Source of the DNA: F22 sp963678855
GTDB taxonomy: Bacteria; Bacteroidota; Bacteroidia; Bacteroidales; Bacteroidaceae
Assembly: GCA_963678855.1 (NCBI GenBank)
Contig: OY787448.1
Coordinates: 1,984,001 to 2,048,000 of the forward strand
Length of the DNA: 64,000 nt
Direction: 5' to 3'
The notes under the pieces are model-generated. The model ran no database searches, had not been told where the DNA came from, and worked only from the letters and a program-made list of their open reading frames with translations. Below, in pieces: positions 25,757 through 35,609 of the stretch. Each line of letters begins with the position of its first letter. Within the stretch, counting starts at the first letter, position 1. The position numbers and the translations under genes are program-made.

Positions 25757-27211
25757 ATGAAGCAGGAAGAACCCAATCAATATGTAAAACAAGTAGCTGA
25801 GGAATCATACAAGTATGGTTTCACTACTGATGTGGAGACTGAGGTCATTGAAAAAGGCCTTAATGAAGACGTGATTCGTCTAATCTCCAGTAAGAATGAT
25901 GAGCCAGAGTGGTTGCTAGAGTTTAGACTGAAAGCATATCGCCATTGGCTGACGATGGAGATGCCTACATGGGCCCATCTAGAGATTGACGAAATTGACT
26001 ATCAAGCGCTTTCGTACTATGCCGATCCAACGAAGAAAAAAGATGGACCCAAGAGTTTGGATGAAGTTGATCCAGAACTACTAGACACATTCAATAAATT
26101 AGGTATTCCACTAGAAGAGCAAATGGCTTTGAGTGGTGTCGCCGTTGACGCAGTAATGGACTCGGTATCCGTTAAAACAACATTTAAAGATACACTAATC
26201 GAGAAGGGAATCATCTTTTGCTCGTTTAGCGAAGCGGTGAAGGAACACCCAGATCTGGTACGCGAGTACATGGGTAAAGTGGTGCCTTATCGTGATAATT
26301 ACTTTGCAGCTTTGAATACAGCTGTGTTCTCTGACGGTAGTTTCGTGTACATCCCTAAGGGTGTGCGTTGTCCTATGGAGTTGAGTACGTATTTCCGTAT
26401 CAATGCTGCCCATACAGGTCAATTTGAGCGTACACTAATCATTGCCGATGAAGATAGTTATGTAAGTTATCTTGAAGGCTGTACAGCTCCTCAACGTGAT
26501 GAGAACCAACTGCATGCGGCTATTGTAGAGGTATATACTCACGACCGTGCCGAAGTAAAATACAGTACGGTACAAAACTGGTATCCTGGTGATAAGGACG
26601 GTAATGGTGGTATCTACAACTTCGTAACGAAGCGTGGACTATGTGCCGGTGAAAGCTCTAAGATTTCATGGACACAAGTAGAGACTGGTTCTGCGATTAC
26701 TTGGAAATACCCAAGTACTATCCTAAAGGGTGACAATTCGGTAAGTGAGTTCTACTCAGTGGCTGTAACAAACAACCACCAACAAGCAGATACTGGTTCT
26801 AAGATGATTCACTTAGGTAAGAACACAAGTTCTACAATCATTAGTAAAGGAATTAGTGCAGGTAAGAGTGTCAACTCATACCGTGGTCTTGTGAAAGTCG
26901 CTGCTGGTGCCGATGGTGCTCGTAACTACAGCCAGTGTGACTCCTTGCTATTGGGCGACCAATGTGGAGCACATACTTTCCCATACATGGATATTAAGAA
27001 CGATTCTGCTGTTATCGAGCATGAAGCGACGACAAGTAAGATTTCTGAAGACCAACTCTTCTACTGTAATCAGCGTGGTATCAACACAGAAGATGCTGTG
27101 GGACTTATCGTCAATGGATATGCCAAGGAAGTCTTGAATAAGCTACCTATGGAGTTTGCAGTCGAAGCACAAAAACTACTTTCTATATCACTAGAAGGTA
27201 CTGTGGGATAA
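25757..27211 (+). CDS. sufB: Fe-S cluster assembly protein SufB
   Basis: 484 residues, normal for SufB. Conserved stretches include VSVKTTFKDTLIEKGIIF, YIPKGVRCPMELSTYFRIN, YLEGCTAPQRDENQLHAA, WYPGDKDGNGGIYNFVTKRG and the C-terminal HEATTSKISEDQLFYCNQRG. SufB is the scaffold on which SufBC2D builds Fe-S clusters in the cytoplasm. A near-consensus -7 box (TATCTTAG, 25642-25649) lies about 110 bp upstream. It heads sufBCDS; SufE or SufU is not in the window. Confidence 0.97.
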   Translation: MKQEEPNQYVKQVAEESYKYGFTTDVETEVIEKGLNEDVIRLISSKNDEPEWLLEFRLKAYRHWLTMEMPTWAHLEIDEIDYQALSYYADPTKKKDGPKSLDEVDPELLDTFNKLGIPLEEQMALSGVAVDAVMDSVSVKTTFKDTLIEKGIIFCSFSEAVKEHPDLVREYMGKVVPYRDNYFAALNTAVFSDGSFVYIPKGVRCPMELSTYFRINAAHTGQFERTLIIADEDSYVSYLEGCTAPQRDENQLHAAIVEVYTHDRAEVKYSTVQNWYPGDKDGNGGIYNFVTKRGLCAGESSKISWTQVETGSAITWKYPSTILKGDNSVSEFYSVAVTNNHQQADTGSKMIHLGKNTSSTIISKGISAGKSVNSYRGLVKVAAGADGARNYSQCDSLLLGDQCGAHTFPYMDIKNDSAVIEHEATTSKISEDQLFYCNQRGINTEDAVGLIVNGYAKEVLNKLPMEFAVEAQKLLSISLEGTVG

Positions 27212-27247
27212 TCAACCAAAAGAATAAAAATAGAAACAAATATAGAT

Positions 27248-27991
27248 ATGTTAGAGATCAAAGATTTGCATGCCTCAATCAATGGCAAAGAGATCCTCAA
27301 AGGTATCAACCTGAATGTACGTCCAGGTGAAGTACACGCTATTATGGGCCCTAACGGTGCTGGTAAAAGTACAATGAGCAATGTCCTAGTAGGGCACCCT
27401 AAATATGAAGTGACAAAAGGTAGTGTCACTTTCAATGGAAAAGATCTTCTAGAAATGGCACCAGAAACACGTAGCCACGAGGGAATGTTCCTTTCTTTCC
27501 AATATCCAGTAGAAATTCCAGGTGTCAGTATGGTCAACTTTATGCGCTCGGCGATGAACGAGCGTCGCAAGTACCAAGGCCTAGAACCTTTGAAGGCTGG
27601 TGAGTTCTTGAAGTTGATGCGTGAAAAGCGTGCCTTCGTAGAACTAGATAGCAAGCTTGCCAATCGTGCCGTCAATGAAGGGTTCTCTGGTGGTGAGAAG
27701 AAGCGTAATGAGATTTTTCAAATGGCTATGTTGGAGCCTACATTGAGTATCTTGGATGAGACTGACTCTGGTTTGGACATCGATGCCCTACGTATCGTGG
27801 CTGATGGTGTCAATAAGTTGAAGACCGAAGAGACAGGTACTATCGTCATTACTCACTACCAACGTTTGCTAGACTATATCAAGCCAGATATTATCCACGT
27901 GTTGTACGATGGACGTATCGTGAAGACGGCTGGTCCTGAGTTGGCCCTTGAACTAGAAGAAAAGGGATACGACTGGATCACAAAAGAATAA
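27248..27991 (+). CDS. sufC: Fe-S cluster assembly ATPase SufC
   Basis: 247 residues, a soluble ABC-type ATPase. Walker A is GPNGAGKST (about 33-41), the Q-loop SFQYPVEIPGVS, the signature FSGGEKKRNE and Walker B LSILDETDSGLDIDALR. ATP hydrolysis by SufC reshapes the SufBD scaffold during cluster assembly. It lies 36 bp after sufB and 26 bp before sufD. Confidence 0.97.
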   Translation: MLEIKDLHASINGKEILKGINLNVRPGEVHAIMGPNGAGKSTMSNVLVGHPKYEVTKGSVTFNGKDLLEMAPETRSHEGMFLSFQYPVEIPGVSMVNFMRSAMNERRKYQGLEPLKAGEFLKLMREKRAFVELDSKLANRAVNEGFSGGEKKRNEIFQMAMLEPTLSILDETDSGLDIDALRIVADGVNKLKTEETGTIVITHYQRLLDYIKPDIIHVLYDGRIVKTAGPELALELEEKGYDWITKE

Positions 27992-28017
27992 TAGTCACTA
28001 CCTAAAAGAGAATAACA

Positions 28018-29370
28018 ATGAATGTAGCTCAACAATATATAGACCTTTATGAGGACCAAAAAGGTGTCATTACAGCACATAGTAGTGCGGTGATGAATGC
28101 ACCTCGTGAGTCAGGCATAGAGAGTTTTGTGCAACAAGGTGTTCCTACCAAAGGCATTGAACGCTACCGATATACAGACCTGTCTCAGGTGTTTGATGTC
28201 GAGTATGGCGTCAACTTGAAGACCTTGCTTCCTAATTACAACCCATATAGCGACTTTAGTTGTGATGTCGATGATATCGAATCGTCGCTACACTTCTTGG
28301 TCAACGGGGTGTACCAAGGACCAGGCCTGAATAGCCACTTGCCAGAAGGCATGTTGGTCGGTAGTTTGCGTAAGCTTACAGAGGAACATCCAGAGAAATT
28401 TGCACCTTACTATAATAAGCTAGTGGCTGAAAAGAAAGACCCAATGGCTTGTTTCAACACGGCTTTCGCACAAGATGGCCTGTTGGTATATATCCCTCGT
28501 GGTGTCGAGTACAATGAGGTGTTGCAACTCATTAGCTTGTTTCGTAGTCAAGTAGATATGCTGATTAATCGCCGCCTACTGATTGTCCTTGAAGATCAAG
28601 CATCGATGAAGATGTTGCTTTGTGATCACGTGGAGAACAACAATACGTATTTGTCTACTCAAACTATTGAGATTTATTTGGGTAAGGGTGCGCACCTCGA
28701 AGTCTATGATTTGGAGGAAACGCACAACGAGACATCTCGTATTAATAATGTATATGTACAACAAGAGGCGGATAGCCACTTCTTGATGAATGGCACAACC
28801 CTACACAACGGATTGAGTCGTAATGATATCTATGTAGATATGATTGGTCAAGGTGCTGATGTGCTGCTTAGCGGGATGGTGATTGCAGATAAGAAACAAC
28901 ATATCGACAATCATACATTTGTTCGTCATGGTGTGCCTAACTGTACAAGTACTGAGTTGTATAAGTACATTTTGGATGACCAAGCCATTGGCGCCTTTAG
29001 CGGCCGTGTGCTTGTGGAGAAAGATGCTCAACGTACTTTGAGTGAACAAAGCAATAAAAATATCTGCTTGACCAAGTCGGCACGTATGTATACGCAGCCA
29101 CAGCTTGAAATTTATGCTGATGATGTGAAGTGTAGCCACGGTGCGACGGTCGGTCAACTTGATGAGCAAGCGTTGTTCTATATGCAACAACGTGGTATCC
29201 CTGCTGCAGAAGCACGTATGCTTCTTATGTTTGCCTTTGTGGATGATGTCATCAACACCATCCGTATCCCTGTCCTTCAAGAGCGTTTACATAAATTGGT
29301 TGAACAACGCCTACGTGGTGAAGTCAACAAGTGCAAAGGATGTGCTCTTTGTGGTGGTAAAACATGCTAG
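28018..29370 (+). CDS. sufD: Fe-S cluster assembly protein SufD, with Cys-rich C-terminal tail
   Basis: 450 residues. The C-terminal beta-helix region carries the SufD core: DDVKCSHGATVGQLDEQALFYMQQRGIP and LMFAFVDDVI. SufD is the SufB paralogue in the SufBC2D complex. The last 12 residues are CKGCALCGGKTC, four cysteines spaced Cx2Cx2Cx4C, a ferredoxin- or zinc-like pattern that I do not recall as standard for SufD. The last 7 bases of sufD overlap the first ATG of sufS. Confidence 0.94.
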   Translation: MNVAQQYIDLYEDQKGVITAHSSAVMNAPRESGIESFVQQGVPTKGIERYRYTDLSQVFDVEYGVNLKTLLPNYNPYSDFSCDVDDIESSLHFLVNGVYQGPGLNSHLPEGMLVGSLRKLTEEHPEKFAPYYNKLVAEKKDPMACFNTAFAQDGLLVYIPRGVEYNEVLQLISLFRSQVDMLINRRLLIVLEDQASMKMLLCDHVENNNTYLSTQTIEIYLGKGAHLEVYDLEETHNETSRINNVYVQQEADSHFLMNGTTLHNGLSRNDIYVDMIGQGADVLLSGMVIADKKQHIDNHTFVRHGVPNCTSTELYKYILDDQAIGAFSGRVLVEKDAQRTLSEQSNKNICLTKSARMYTQPQLEIYADDVKCSHGATVGQLDEQALFYMQQRGIPAAEARMLLMFAFVDDVINTIRIPVLQERLHKLVEQRLRGEVNKCKGCALCGGKTC

Positions 29371-30584
29371 TGAGAAGTGTTATGGAACAATACAGAAATG
29401 ACTTTCCAATTCTAACACAAATGGTCTATGGTAAACCGCTTGTCTACTTAGATAGTGCAGCGACTACACAGAAACCTCAGTGCGTGCTGGACCAGATTAA
29501 TTATGTGTACAGTACCATCAATAGCAATGTGCATCGTGGAGTGCACCACCTGTCTCAACTCGCTACAGAAGCTCATGAAGAAGGACGACGTGTTGTTAAG
29601 GATTTTCTGAATGCTCGCAGCATCAAGGAGATTATCTTTACTCGCGGTACGACGGAGAGCATCAATTTGCTAGCTGCTACTTTCGGTGAGCGTTTGCAAG
29701 CAGGCGATGAGATTATCATCTCGGAGATGGAGCACCATAGCAATATCGTGCCTTGGCAATTGCTTGAGCAACGTAAAGGGGTGAAGGTGCGTCCTTGTCC
29801 AGTGACCGATGCCGGTGAACTGGATGTAGATGCTTATCGTGCGCTCTTTAATGAACGTACAAAGATCGTGAGCATCGCCCATGTGAGCAATGTACTTGGT
29901 ACTATCAATCCTATCAAGGAGCTTACAGCTATTGCGCATGAGAACAGTGTGCCTATCTGTATAGATGGAGCACAAGGTGTGGCTCATAGCGCGGTGGATG
30001 TACAAGCCATAGGCTGCGACTTCTATATGTTTAGTGCCCATAAAATTTATGGTCCAAACGGAGTAGGGGTGTTGTATGGTCGCGAAGAGATTCTCGATAC
30101 CTTGCCTCCATATCAAGGTGGTGGTGAGATGATAGACCGTGTGTCTTTTGATGGTACGACGTTCAACGAATTGCCTTTCCGATTTGAAGCAGGTACGCCC
30201 GACTATGTAGGTGTCTCAGCTTTGGGAACTGCTTTGAAGTATGTCCAAGAGATTGGCCTTGACAAGATTGCAGCCTACGAAGATGAGTTGACACAATATG
30301 CCATCGAGCAATTAAGCACGGTACCAGATATCCGCTTTATTGGTACAGCGAAACATCGTTGTAGTGTGGTAAGCTTCTTGGTAGGTGACATCCATCCATT
30401 TGATATGGGAACGTTGCTAGATCGCTTAGGTTTTGAATTGAGAACTGGGCACCACTGTGCACAGCCTTTGATGCAACGTCTAGGTATAGAAGGTACGCTT
30501 CGTGCTAGCTTTGCCTTGTATAATACAAAAGAAGAAGTCGATAGACTAGTTGCAGCGGTGAAACGCGTCGCAGGTATGTTTTAA
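29364..30584 (+). CDS. sufS: Cysteine desulfurase SufS
   Basis: 406 residues from ATG 29364, which overlaps sufD; an ATG at 29382 (MEQYRNDFPIL) is an equally plausible start. Class V aminotransferase fold: RGTTESINLLA, SEMEHHSNIVPWQ, IDGAQGVAH, the PLP lysine Lys227 in FSAHKIYGP and the persulfide cysteine Cys365 in RTGHHCAQPLM, as in group II desulfurases. It releases sulfur from cysteine for cluster building by SufBCD. A bidirectional terminator follows. Confidence 0.97.
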   Translation: MLVRSVMEQYRNDFPILTQMVYGKPLVYLDSAATTQKPQCVLDQINYVYSTINSNVHRGVHHLSQLATEAHEEGRRVVKDFLNARSIKEIIFTRGTTESINLLAATFGERLQAGDEIIISEMEHHSNIVPWQLLEQRKGVKVRPCPVTDAGELDVDAYRALFNERTKIVSIAHVSNVLGTINPIKELTAIAHENSVPICIDGAQGVAHSAVDVQAIGCDFYMFSAHKIYGPNGVGVLYGREEILDTLPPYQGGGEMIDRVSFDGTTFNELPFRFEAGTPDYVGVSALGTALKYVQEIGLDKIAAYEDELTQYAIEQLSTVPDIRFIGTAKHRCSVVSFLVGDIHPFDMGTLLDRLGFELRTGHHCAQPLMQRLGIEGTLRASFALYNTKEEVDRLVAAVKRVAGMF

Positions 30585-30601
30585 GATTTGTACTATATAA
30601 T

Positions 30602-30642
30602 AAAAAAGAGTGTGTTCCGATTATCGGGACACACTCTTTTTT
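30602..30642. terminator. Bidirectional terminator between sufS and murI
   Basis: A stem of about 17 bp with one G-T pair (30602-30619 with 30625-30642) is flanked by A- and T-runs on its two sides, so it can stop sufS (+) and murI (-). The murI stop codon lies inside it. Confidence 0.85.
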
Positions 30643-31478
30643 TATAGGGTGATGTGTTGTACATCTATGTCTTCTTGTAAAAAGATAGAAGCAGACTCCT
30701 GAAAGCGCACAGGAGATTCTGTGGTGTAGAACTCCGTGTGTCCTCCTTGACTACAGCGAGACTCCATCTCTGGATGGCGTTGTAAGTAGTCGGCCAATGA
30801 TGAAGCCACATAATCACCTTGTGGAATGACTTGTACATGCGGCGGCATGAACTGGCGAATCTTATCAAGTAGAAGAGGGTAGTGTGTACATCCTAAGATA
30901 ACCGTGTCTATATCCTTGTCTTTATTAAGTAGACTATCAATATGTTGTTTAATAAAGTAATCAGCGCCAAGACTGTTGTATTCATTGTTTTCCACAAGCG
31001 GTACCCACATCGGGCAAGCTTCACCTTCCACATGTATGTCTCCATAGAGCTTCTCTACCTCCATGGCATAACTCTGAGAGCGAATGGTACCTAGTGTCCC
31101 CATAATGCCTATATGACGGCTCTCTGTAAGCGTACCAACGGCTTCTACTGTGGGACGGATAACACCAAGCACACGGCGTGTGGCGTCCAATCCTGGAAGG
31201 TCGTTTTGCTGTATACTTCTCAATGCTTTGGCCGATGCGGTGTTACAAGCTAGGATCACTAGTGGACAGCCCATCTCAAATAACTTTTTGACAGCTTGTA
31301 GTGTAAACTCATACACGACTTCAAACGATCGAGGACCGTAAGGATTGCGTGCGTTGTCGCCTAGATACAGATAGTCATACTGTGGCAGCTGCTTGCGTAT
31401 ACTGTCGAGTATAGTCAAACCGCCATAGCCAGAGTCAAATATTCCAATTGGGCCGTTCAGAGCTTTTGAAAGGGGCAT
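30642..31478 (-). CDS. murI: Glutamate racemase
   Basis: 278 residues. The N-terminus IGIFDSGYGGLTILDSI has the catalytic-site Asp and Ser; the two catalytic cysteines are Cys78 (ILACNTASAKALR) and Cys197 (ILGCTHYPLL, with His199). It makes D-glutamate for peptidoglycan. It is the last gene of the minus-strand envelope group, 90 bp after ompH, with a terminator-like hairpin between the two. Confidence 0.96.
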   Translation of the reverse strand: MPLSKALNGPIGIFDSGYGGLTILDSIRKQLPQYDYLYLGDNARNPYGPRSFEVVYEFTLQAVKKLFEMGCPLVILACNTASAKALRSIQQNDLPGLDATRRVLGVIRPTVEAVGTLTESRHIGIMGTLGTIRSQSYAMEVEKLYGDIHVEGEACPMWVPLVENNEYNSLGADYFIKQHIDSLLNKDKDIDTVILGCTHYPLLLDKIRQFMPPHVQVIPQGDYVASSLADYLQRHPEMESRCSQGGHTEFYTTESPVRFQESASIFLQEDIDVQHITL

Positions 31479-31502
31479 AGTGAGAAAATTTTATAGGAAT
31501 CA

Positions 31503-31533
31503 AAAAAGCCCTAACGCCTCAGGCGCCAGGGCT
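31503..31533 (-). terminator. Terminator of ompH
   Basis: An imperfect 12-bp stem (31507-31518 with 31522-31533, two adjacent mismatches) is followed on the minus strand by TTTTTT. It may partly separate ompH from murI. Confidence 0.65.
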
Positions 31534-31567
31534 GTAATTGTTATCTTAGTGTGTAGTCAAGCAATGA

Positions 31568-32080
31568 TTACTTGATACCCAACTTAGTTTTTACGTTTGG
31601 TGTTACATCTGTAGCAGTTGTGCTTACATATGCAAGTGGCGTACGAGCCAAGTCGATAATGTACGTGTAACCACCTGCAGCACCTACTGCAGATACTGCA
31701 TCGTTAAGCTTCTTGAAGATAGGTTGCATCAATTCTTGCTCTTTCTTTTGAAGGTTTTGTTGAGCCTCAGTTTGGAATTGTTGAGCACGTTGAGACATGT
31801 CTTCTAGTTCCTTACGACGACGATCTTGGATGTTAGCAGGAAGTTGGTTGCCATCTTCACCAATTGCTTTTTGGTATTCAGCAAACTTCTTTTGAAGCTC
31901 ATCTTGAGTGCGCTTGATCTCTTGAGTATACTTGACTTGGAGTTCTTTCAAGGTTTTTTGTGCAGCCTTAGTCTCAGGCATAGCCATTACAATCTCTTGA
32001 GAGTTTACGTGCGCAAGTTTAGTCTGTGCAAATACTGTCAATGGAAGAACCATAAGTACAGCTAATAAAATCTTCTTCAT
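31568..32080 (-). CDS. OmpH/Skp family periplasmic chaperone
   Basis: 170 residues. A signal peptide (1-18, ending VFAQ) is followed by KLAHVNSQEIVMAMPETKAAQKTL, the Skp/OmpH start, and then a long charged coiled coil (about 45-120) that forms the tentacle arms, closing with the C-terminal strand GGYTYIIDLARTPLAYVS. It holds unfolded outer membrane proteins for BamA, whose gene is 109 bp upstream. Many Bacteroidales carry two OmpH genes here; only one is present. Confidence 0.92.
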   Translation of the reverse strand: MKKILLAVLMVLPLTVFAQTKLAHVNSQEIVMAMPETKAAQKTLKELQVKYTQEIKRTQDELQKKFAEYQKAIGEDGNQLPANIQDRRRKELEDMSQRAQQFQTEAQQNLQKKEQELMQPIFKKLNDAVSAVGAAGGYTYIIDLARTPLAYVSTTATDVTPNVKTKLGIK

Positions 32081-32189
32081 TTTGATAGTCTTTTGTTATT
32101 ATGTAAATGATTTATTCTATTTAATTATGTGGAAATCGGAAACCACGATTGCAAAAGTAAACAAATTATCCGAATTTCCTAAGGTTTTA

Positions 32190-34802
32190 CTAGAATTCTT
32201 GGCCTAGTACGAAGTGGAATTGACTTCCGCTGTACTGATCTGAGCCGTTGATCTTATCAAATCCGTATGCCCAGTCGATACCCATCAAACCTACCATAGG
32301 AAGCATGATACGAACACCAAGACCAGCACTACGCTTCATTTGGAATGGGTTGAAGTCTTTCACGTTTGTCCAAGCGTTACCACCTTCAAGGAAACCAAGT
32401 GCATAGATCGTTGTTGTCGTTTCTAGCATCAAAGGATAACGAAGTTCAACACCAAATCGAGTATAAGCATAAGCGCGGCCATACATTGTTAAAGCAGAGT
32501 TTTCGTAACCGCGAAGCCCAACGTTTTGTGTAGCCATGCCTGAGTATCCACTCATACCATCACCACCCACTTCGTATGTTTGGAATGGCGATTTCTTTGC
32601 GCTGTCGTAGCTACCAAGGATACCAAACTGAGCACGTGTGCGAAGTACCAAACACTTCGCACCTGGTGTTAGGGCTGTGTATGTGTTGCTCTTGAATTCC
32701 CACTTGTGGTACTCAATCCATCTGTATAGCTCATCAGCTTGTGATTGTACTGTTGGATCAAGGCTGCCATAGTCTTTTCCATCAAATAAAGAATATGGAG
32801 GTGTCAATGTAACAGATGCCGAGAAATCAGAACCTCTACGAGGGAAGATTGGGTTGTCGGTACTGTTACGTCCAAGCATCAATTCTAGTGTGACGATATT
32901 ACAATCTCCTTTTTCTACTGGAAGGTAACGCCAATTATTCAAAATATAGTGTTGGAATGACAACGTAGCTCTTGTATAGAAGTAGTCATCAGGCCAGTTC
33001 AAACGCTTACCCAATCCGATAGACAAACCAACCATTTGCATAGACTTGTTCGGATCGTAGTAGTTTTCTACACTATTATAGTTGTTGTATCCATAGCTAC
33101 CATAACCTCCGTAGCCGCCATATCCATAACTGCTGTAATTGTTGTAATAGTTTGAAGAATAGTAGCTATCACTAATATCTGTTTGCTTAGAGTAGTAAGC
33201 AGACACAGAAAGTGAGTTAGGACGCTTGCCACCAAACCAAGGGTCTGTAAAGCTAATGCTATATGATTGGTAGTATGATGCATTGGTTTGTGCACTCAAT
33301 GTCAATGATTGACCATCACCACGAGGTAGCAAGAAGCGGTTGTTTCGTCCTGGGTGCAACAAGTTCTGCATAGAGAAGTTGTTGAATCGAAGGCTCAACT
33401 TACCAATCACACCCGTTTGTCCCCAGCCGAATGACATTTCCACTTGGTCATTTGATTTAGATACCAAGTCATAAGCGATATCTACTGTACCACTCTCAGG
33501 CTTAGGTTGTACGTCTGGTTTAATCTTCTCAGGGTCAAAGTGTCCCATCTGTTGAAGTTCACGCATAGAACGCATCAAGTCTTCCTTACTAAATAGCTCA
33601 CCTGGTTTCGTACGCAACTCACGACGCACTACATTTTCATAAACGTGATCGTTACCATTAATTATGATCTTATTAATTGTAGCTGGTTCACCTTCTGCAA
33701 TACGCATTTCAAGATCGATGCTATCTCCTTCAATGTTTACCTCTACAGGGTCTAGCGAGTAGAATAGATATCCGTTGTTGTAGTATAAGTTACCGATGGC
33801 GTCATCGTCTGTAGATAGACGTTCTTCCATTAGCTTTTGATTATAGACATCGCCGCTGTGCATCTTCAATGTACGTTCTAGTTGCTCGGCAGTATATTTT
33901 GTGTTACCTACCCATGAGATGTCGCGGATAAAGTATTTTCTACCCTCTTCAACCTTAAGGTGAACATCGACAGTCTTGTCATCGTAGTGTGAGATACTGT
34001 CTTCTAGAATAATAGCGTCACGATAACCTAACTCATTGTATTTAGCAATGACAAGGTCCTTATCCTCTTCATATTTTTCCTTCACAAATTTCTTTGTTCG
34101 GAATAAGTTGATAAGTCTACCTTTCTCATTGGTTTTCTTCATTGTCCACTTAATCTTACTGTCTTTCAATGCCTTGTTGCCAGTAATATAAATTTTATGG
34201 ACACGTACTTTTTCTTTTTTGTCAATGTAGATGTCTACAGTTTCCTGTCCTTTTTGTTTTTTATCTTCACGTTGGACAATGTTGACTTCTGCATTTTTAT
34301 ATCCCTTATCGTCGAAATAACGTTTGATAAGAAGTTCGGCTCTATCTACAACATTAGGGGTAATCTGGTTACCAGATACTAGTCCTAATTTGATCTGCAA
34401 ATCTTCGCGTTCTGATTTCTTTACACCATGGTATGAAATCTTAGAGATACGAGGACGTTGTTTTAGCCAAATCTTAAGCCATACCTTTTCCCCTTCAATC
34501 TTTTCGGCTGTGATTTTTACATCACTAAATAAGCCGTGGCGCCAATAGCGCTTCAATGCTGTTGTAATATCCGTTCCAGGAATACGGATCTTATCTTTTA
34601 CAGAAAGACCAGAAAGACCAATCAAAACGTAGTCGTCGTAATCGCCACCACCTTCAACTTGAATGTCGGCAATTTCGTACGTTTTTGGATTTCCTGAATA
34701 TAGGATTGTTGGCTTGTCTTGAGCTTTAGTCGTATGTGCTACAAAAGGAAGCAGCAAGACTAGCGTCAGTAATAAAGGGAAATGTTTATTCATTCTCATC
34801 AT
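32190..34802 (-). CDS. bamA: Outer membrane protein assembly factor BamA
   Basis: 870 residues. A signal peptide (about 1-27) is followed by five POTRA domains (about 40-440; repeated patterns such as IRIPGTDITTALKRYWRHGLFSDVKI) and a C-terminal 16-strand barrel (about 455-870) ending in phenylalanine, FVLGQEF. LRGYENSALTMYG is the conserved VRGF/Y lid-loop motif. It folds and inserts outer membrane proteins. A Tyr/Gly/Asn/Ser-rich stretch at about 546-582 (repeats of YGGYGGYG and SSNYYNNYSS) sits in the barrel, probably in an outside loop. uppS lies 34 bp upstream. Confidence 0.95.
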   Translation of the reverse strand: MMRMNKHFPLLLTLVLLLPFVAHTTKAQDKPTILYSGNPKTYEIADIQVEGGGDYDDYVLIGLSGLSVKDKIRIPGTDITTALKRYWRHGLFSDVKITAEKIEGEKVWLKIWLKQRPRISKISYHGVKKSEREDLQIKLGLVSGNQITPNVVDRAELLIKRYFDDKGYKNAEVNIVQREDKKQKGQETVDIYIDKKEKVRVHKIYITGNKALKDSKIKWTMKKTNEKGRLINLFRTKKFVKEKYEEDKDLVIAKYNELGYRDAIILEDSISHYDDKTVDVHLKVEEGRKYFIRDISWVGNTKYTAEQLERTLKMHSGDVYNQKLMEERLSTDDDAIGNLYYNNGYLFYSLDPVEVNIEGDSIDLEMRIAEGEPATINKIIINGNDHVYENVVRRELRTKPGELFSKEDLMRSMRELQQMGHFDPEKIKPDVQPKPESGTVDIAYDLVSKSNDQVEMSFGWGQTGVIGKLSLRFNNFSMQNLLHPGRNNRFLLPRGDGQSLTLSAQTNASYYQSYSISFTDPWFGGKRPNSLSVSAYYSKQTDISDSYYSSNYYNNYSSYGYGGYGGYGSYGYNNYNSVENYYDPNKSMQMVGLSIGLGKRLNWPDDYFYTRATLSFQHYILNNWRYLPVEKGDCNIVTLELMLGRNSTDNPIFPRRGSDFSASVTLTPPYSLFDGKDYGSLDPTVQSQADELYRWIEYHKWEFKSNTYTALTPGAKCLVLRTRAQFGILGSYDSAKKSPFQTYEVGGDGMSGYSGMATQNVGLRGYENSALTMYGRAYAYTRFGVELRYPLMLETTTTIYALGFLEGGNAWTNVKDFNPFQMKRSAGLGVRIMLPMVGLMGIDWAYGFDKINGSDQYSGSQFHFVLGQEF

Positions 34803-34836
34803 GTATTATCTTAGATATGGGGGCTTAAGTTGAGTG

Positions 34837-35598
34837 CTATAGGGCACTGTTTTCGTTTTGTACTTGTTCCGACGTTTTTCCGAAACGCCTTTCTCGACTT
34901 TGGTAGTCTAAAATGGCGTCTTCAAATTGCTTTTTTCGGAAATCTGGCCAAAAGATATCACAGAAGTAGAGCTCCGTATAAGCGGATTGCCACAATAGGT
35001 AGTTGCTTAAGCGGAGGTCTCCACCAGTGCGAATCAATAATTCAGGGTCAGGCATAAAAGAGGTGTTCATATGTGCACTGATACAAGATTCATCGACTTC
35101 CTCAGGAGTTATAGTACCAGAAGCTACTTTCTGAGCAATCTCTTGCATCGCATTGGTAATTTCCCAACGAGAAGAATAGCTTAACGCCAATACAAGTGTC
35201 ATATTCTTGTAATGACTTGTTGCTTTACGTAAGTAAGCAATCTGGTCTTGTATCTCTACTGGTAGACGACTGATATCTCCAATAACATCGAAGCGTAGCT
35301 CGTTTTTCTTGAACAGCTTCTCATTTAGCTCTTCCATCAACAAGCTCATCAAAGCTGTGACTTCTTCAGCTGGGCGATTCCAGTTTTCTGTGGAAAAAGT
35401 ATATAGTGTGAGGTAATTCACTCCCATATGGGCAGCTACCTCTGCTATTTCATGAACAGATACAATCCCCTCTTGGTGACCAGCTGTGCGCTCTTGGCCA
35501 CGAGATGTAGCCCATCGCCCATTGCCATCCATAACAATGGCCACATGCTTAGGCACGCGACTAAGGTCTATTTTGGGATTGAATGTAACTTGACTCAT
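34837..35598 (-). CDS. uppS: Isoprenyl (undecaprenyl diphosphate) transferase
   Basis: 253 residues of the cis-prenyltransferase family. The N-terminus PKHVAIVMDGNGRWA contains catalytic Asp24; LTLYTFSTENWNRP and the C-terminal LLIRTGGDLRLSNYLLWQSAYTELYF are the other signatures. It makes the C55 lipid carrier for peptidoglycan and surface glycans. bamA follows after 34 bp, and a DUF6242 lipoprotein gene lies 11 bp upstream. Confidence 0.96.
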   Translation of the reverse strand: MSQVTFNPKIDLSRVPKHVAIVMDGNGRWATSRGQERTAGHQEGIVSVHEIAEVAAHMGVNYLTLYTFSTENWNRPAEEVTALMSLLMEELNEKLFKKNELRFDVIGDISRLPVEIQDQIAYLRKATSHYKNMTLVLALSYSSRWEITNAMQEIAQKVASGTITPEEVDESCISAHMNTSFMPDPELLIRTGGDLRLSNYLLWQSAYTELYFCDIFWPDFRKKQFEDAILDYQSRERRFGKTSEQVQNENSAL

Positions 35599-35609
35599 AA
35601 GTCTTGTAT

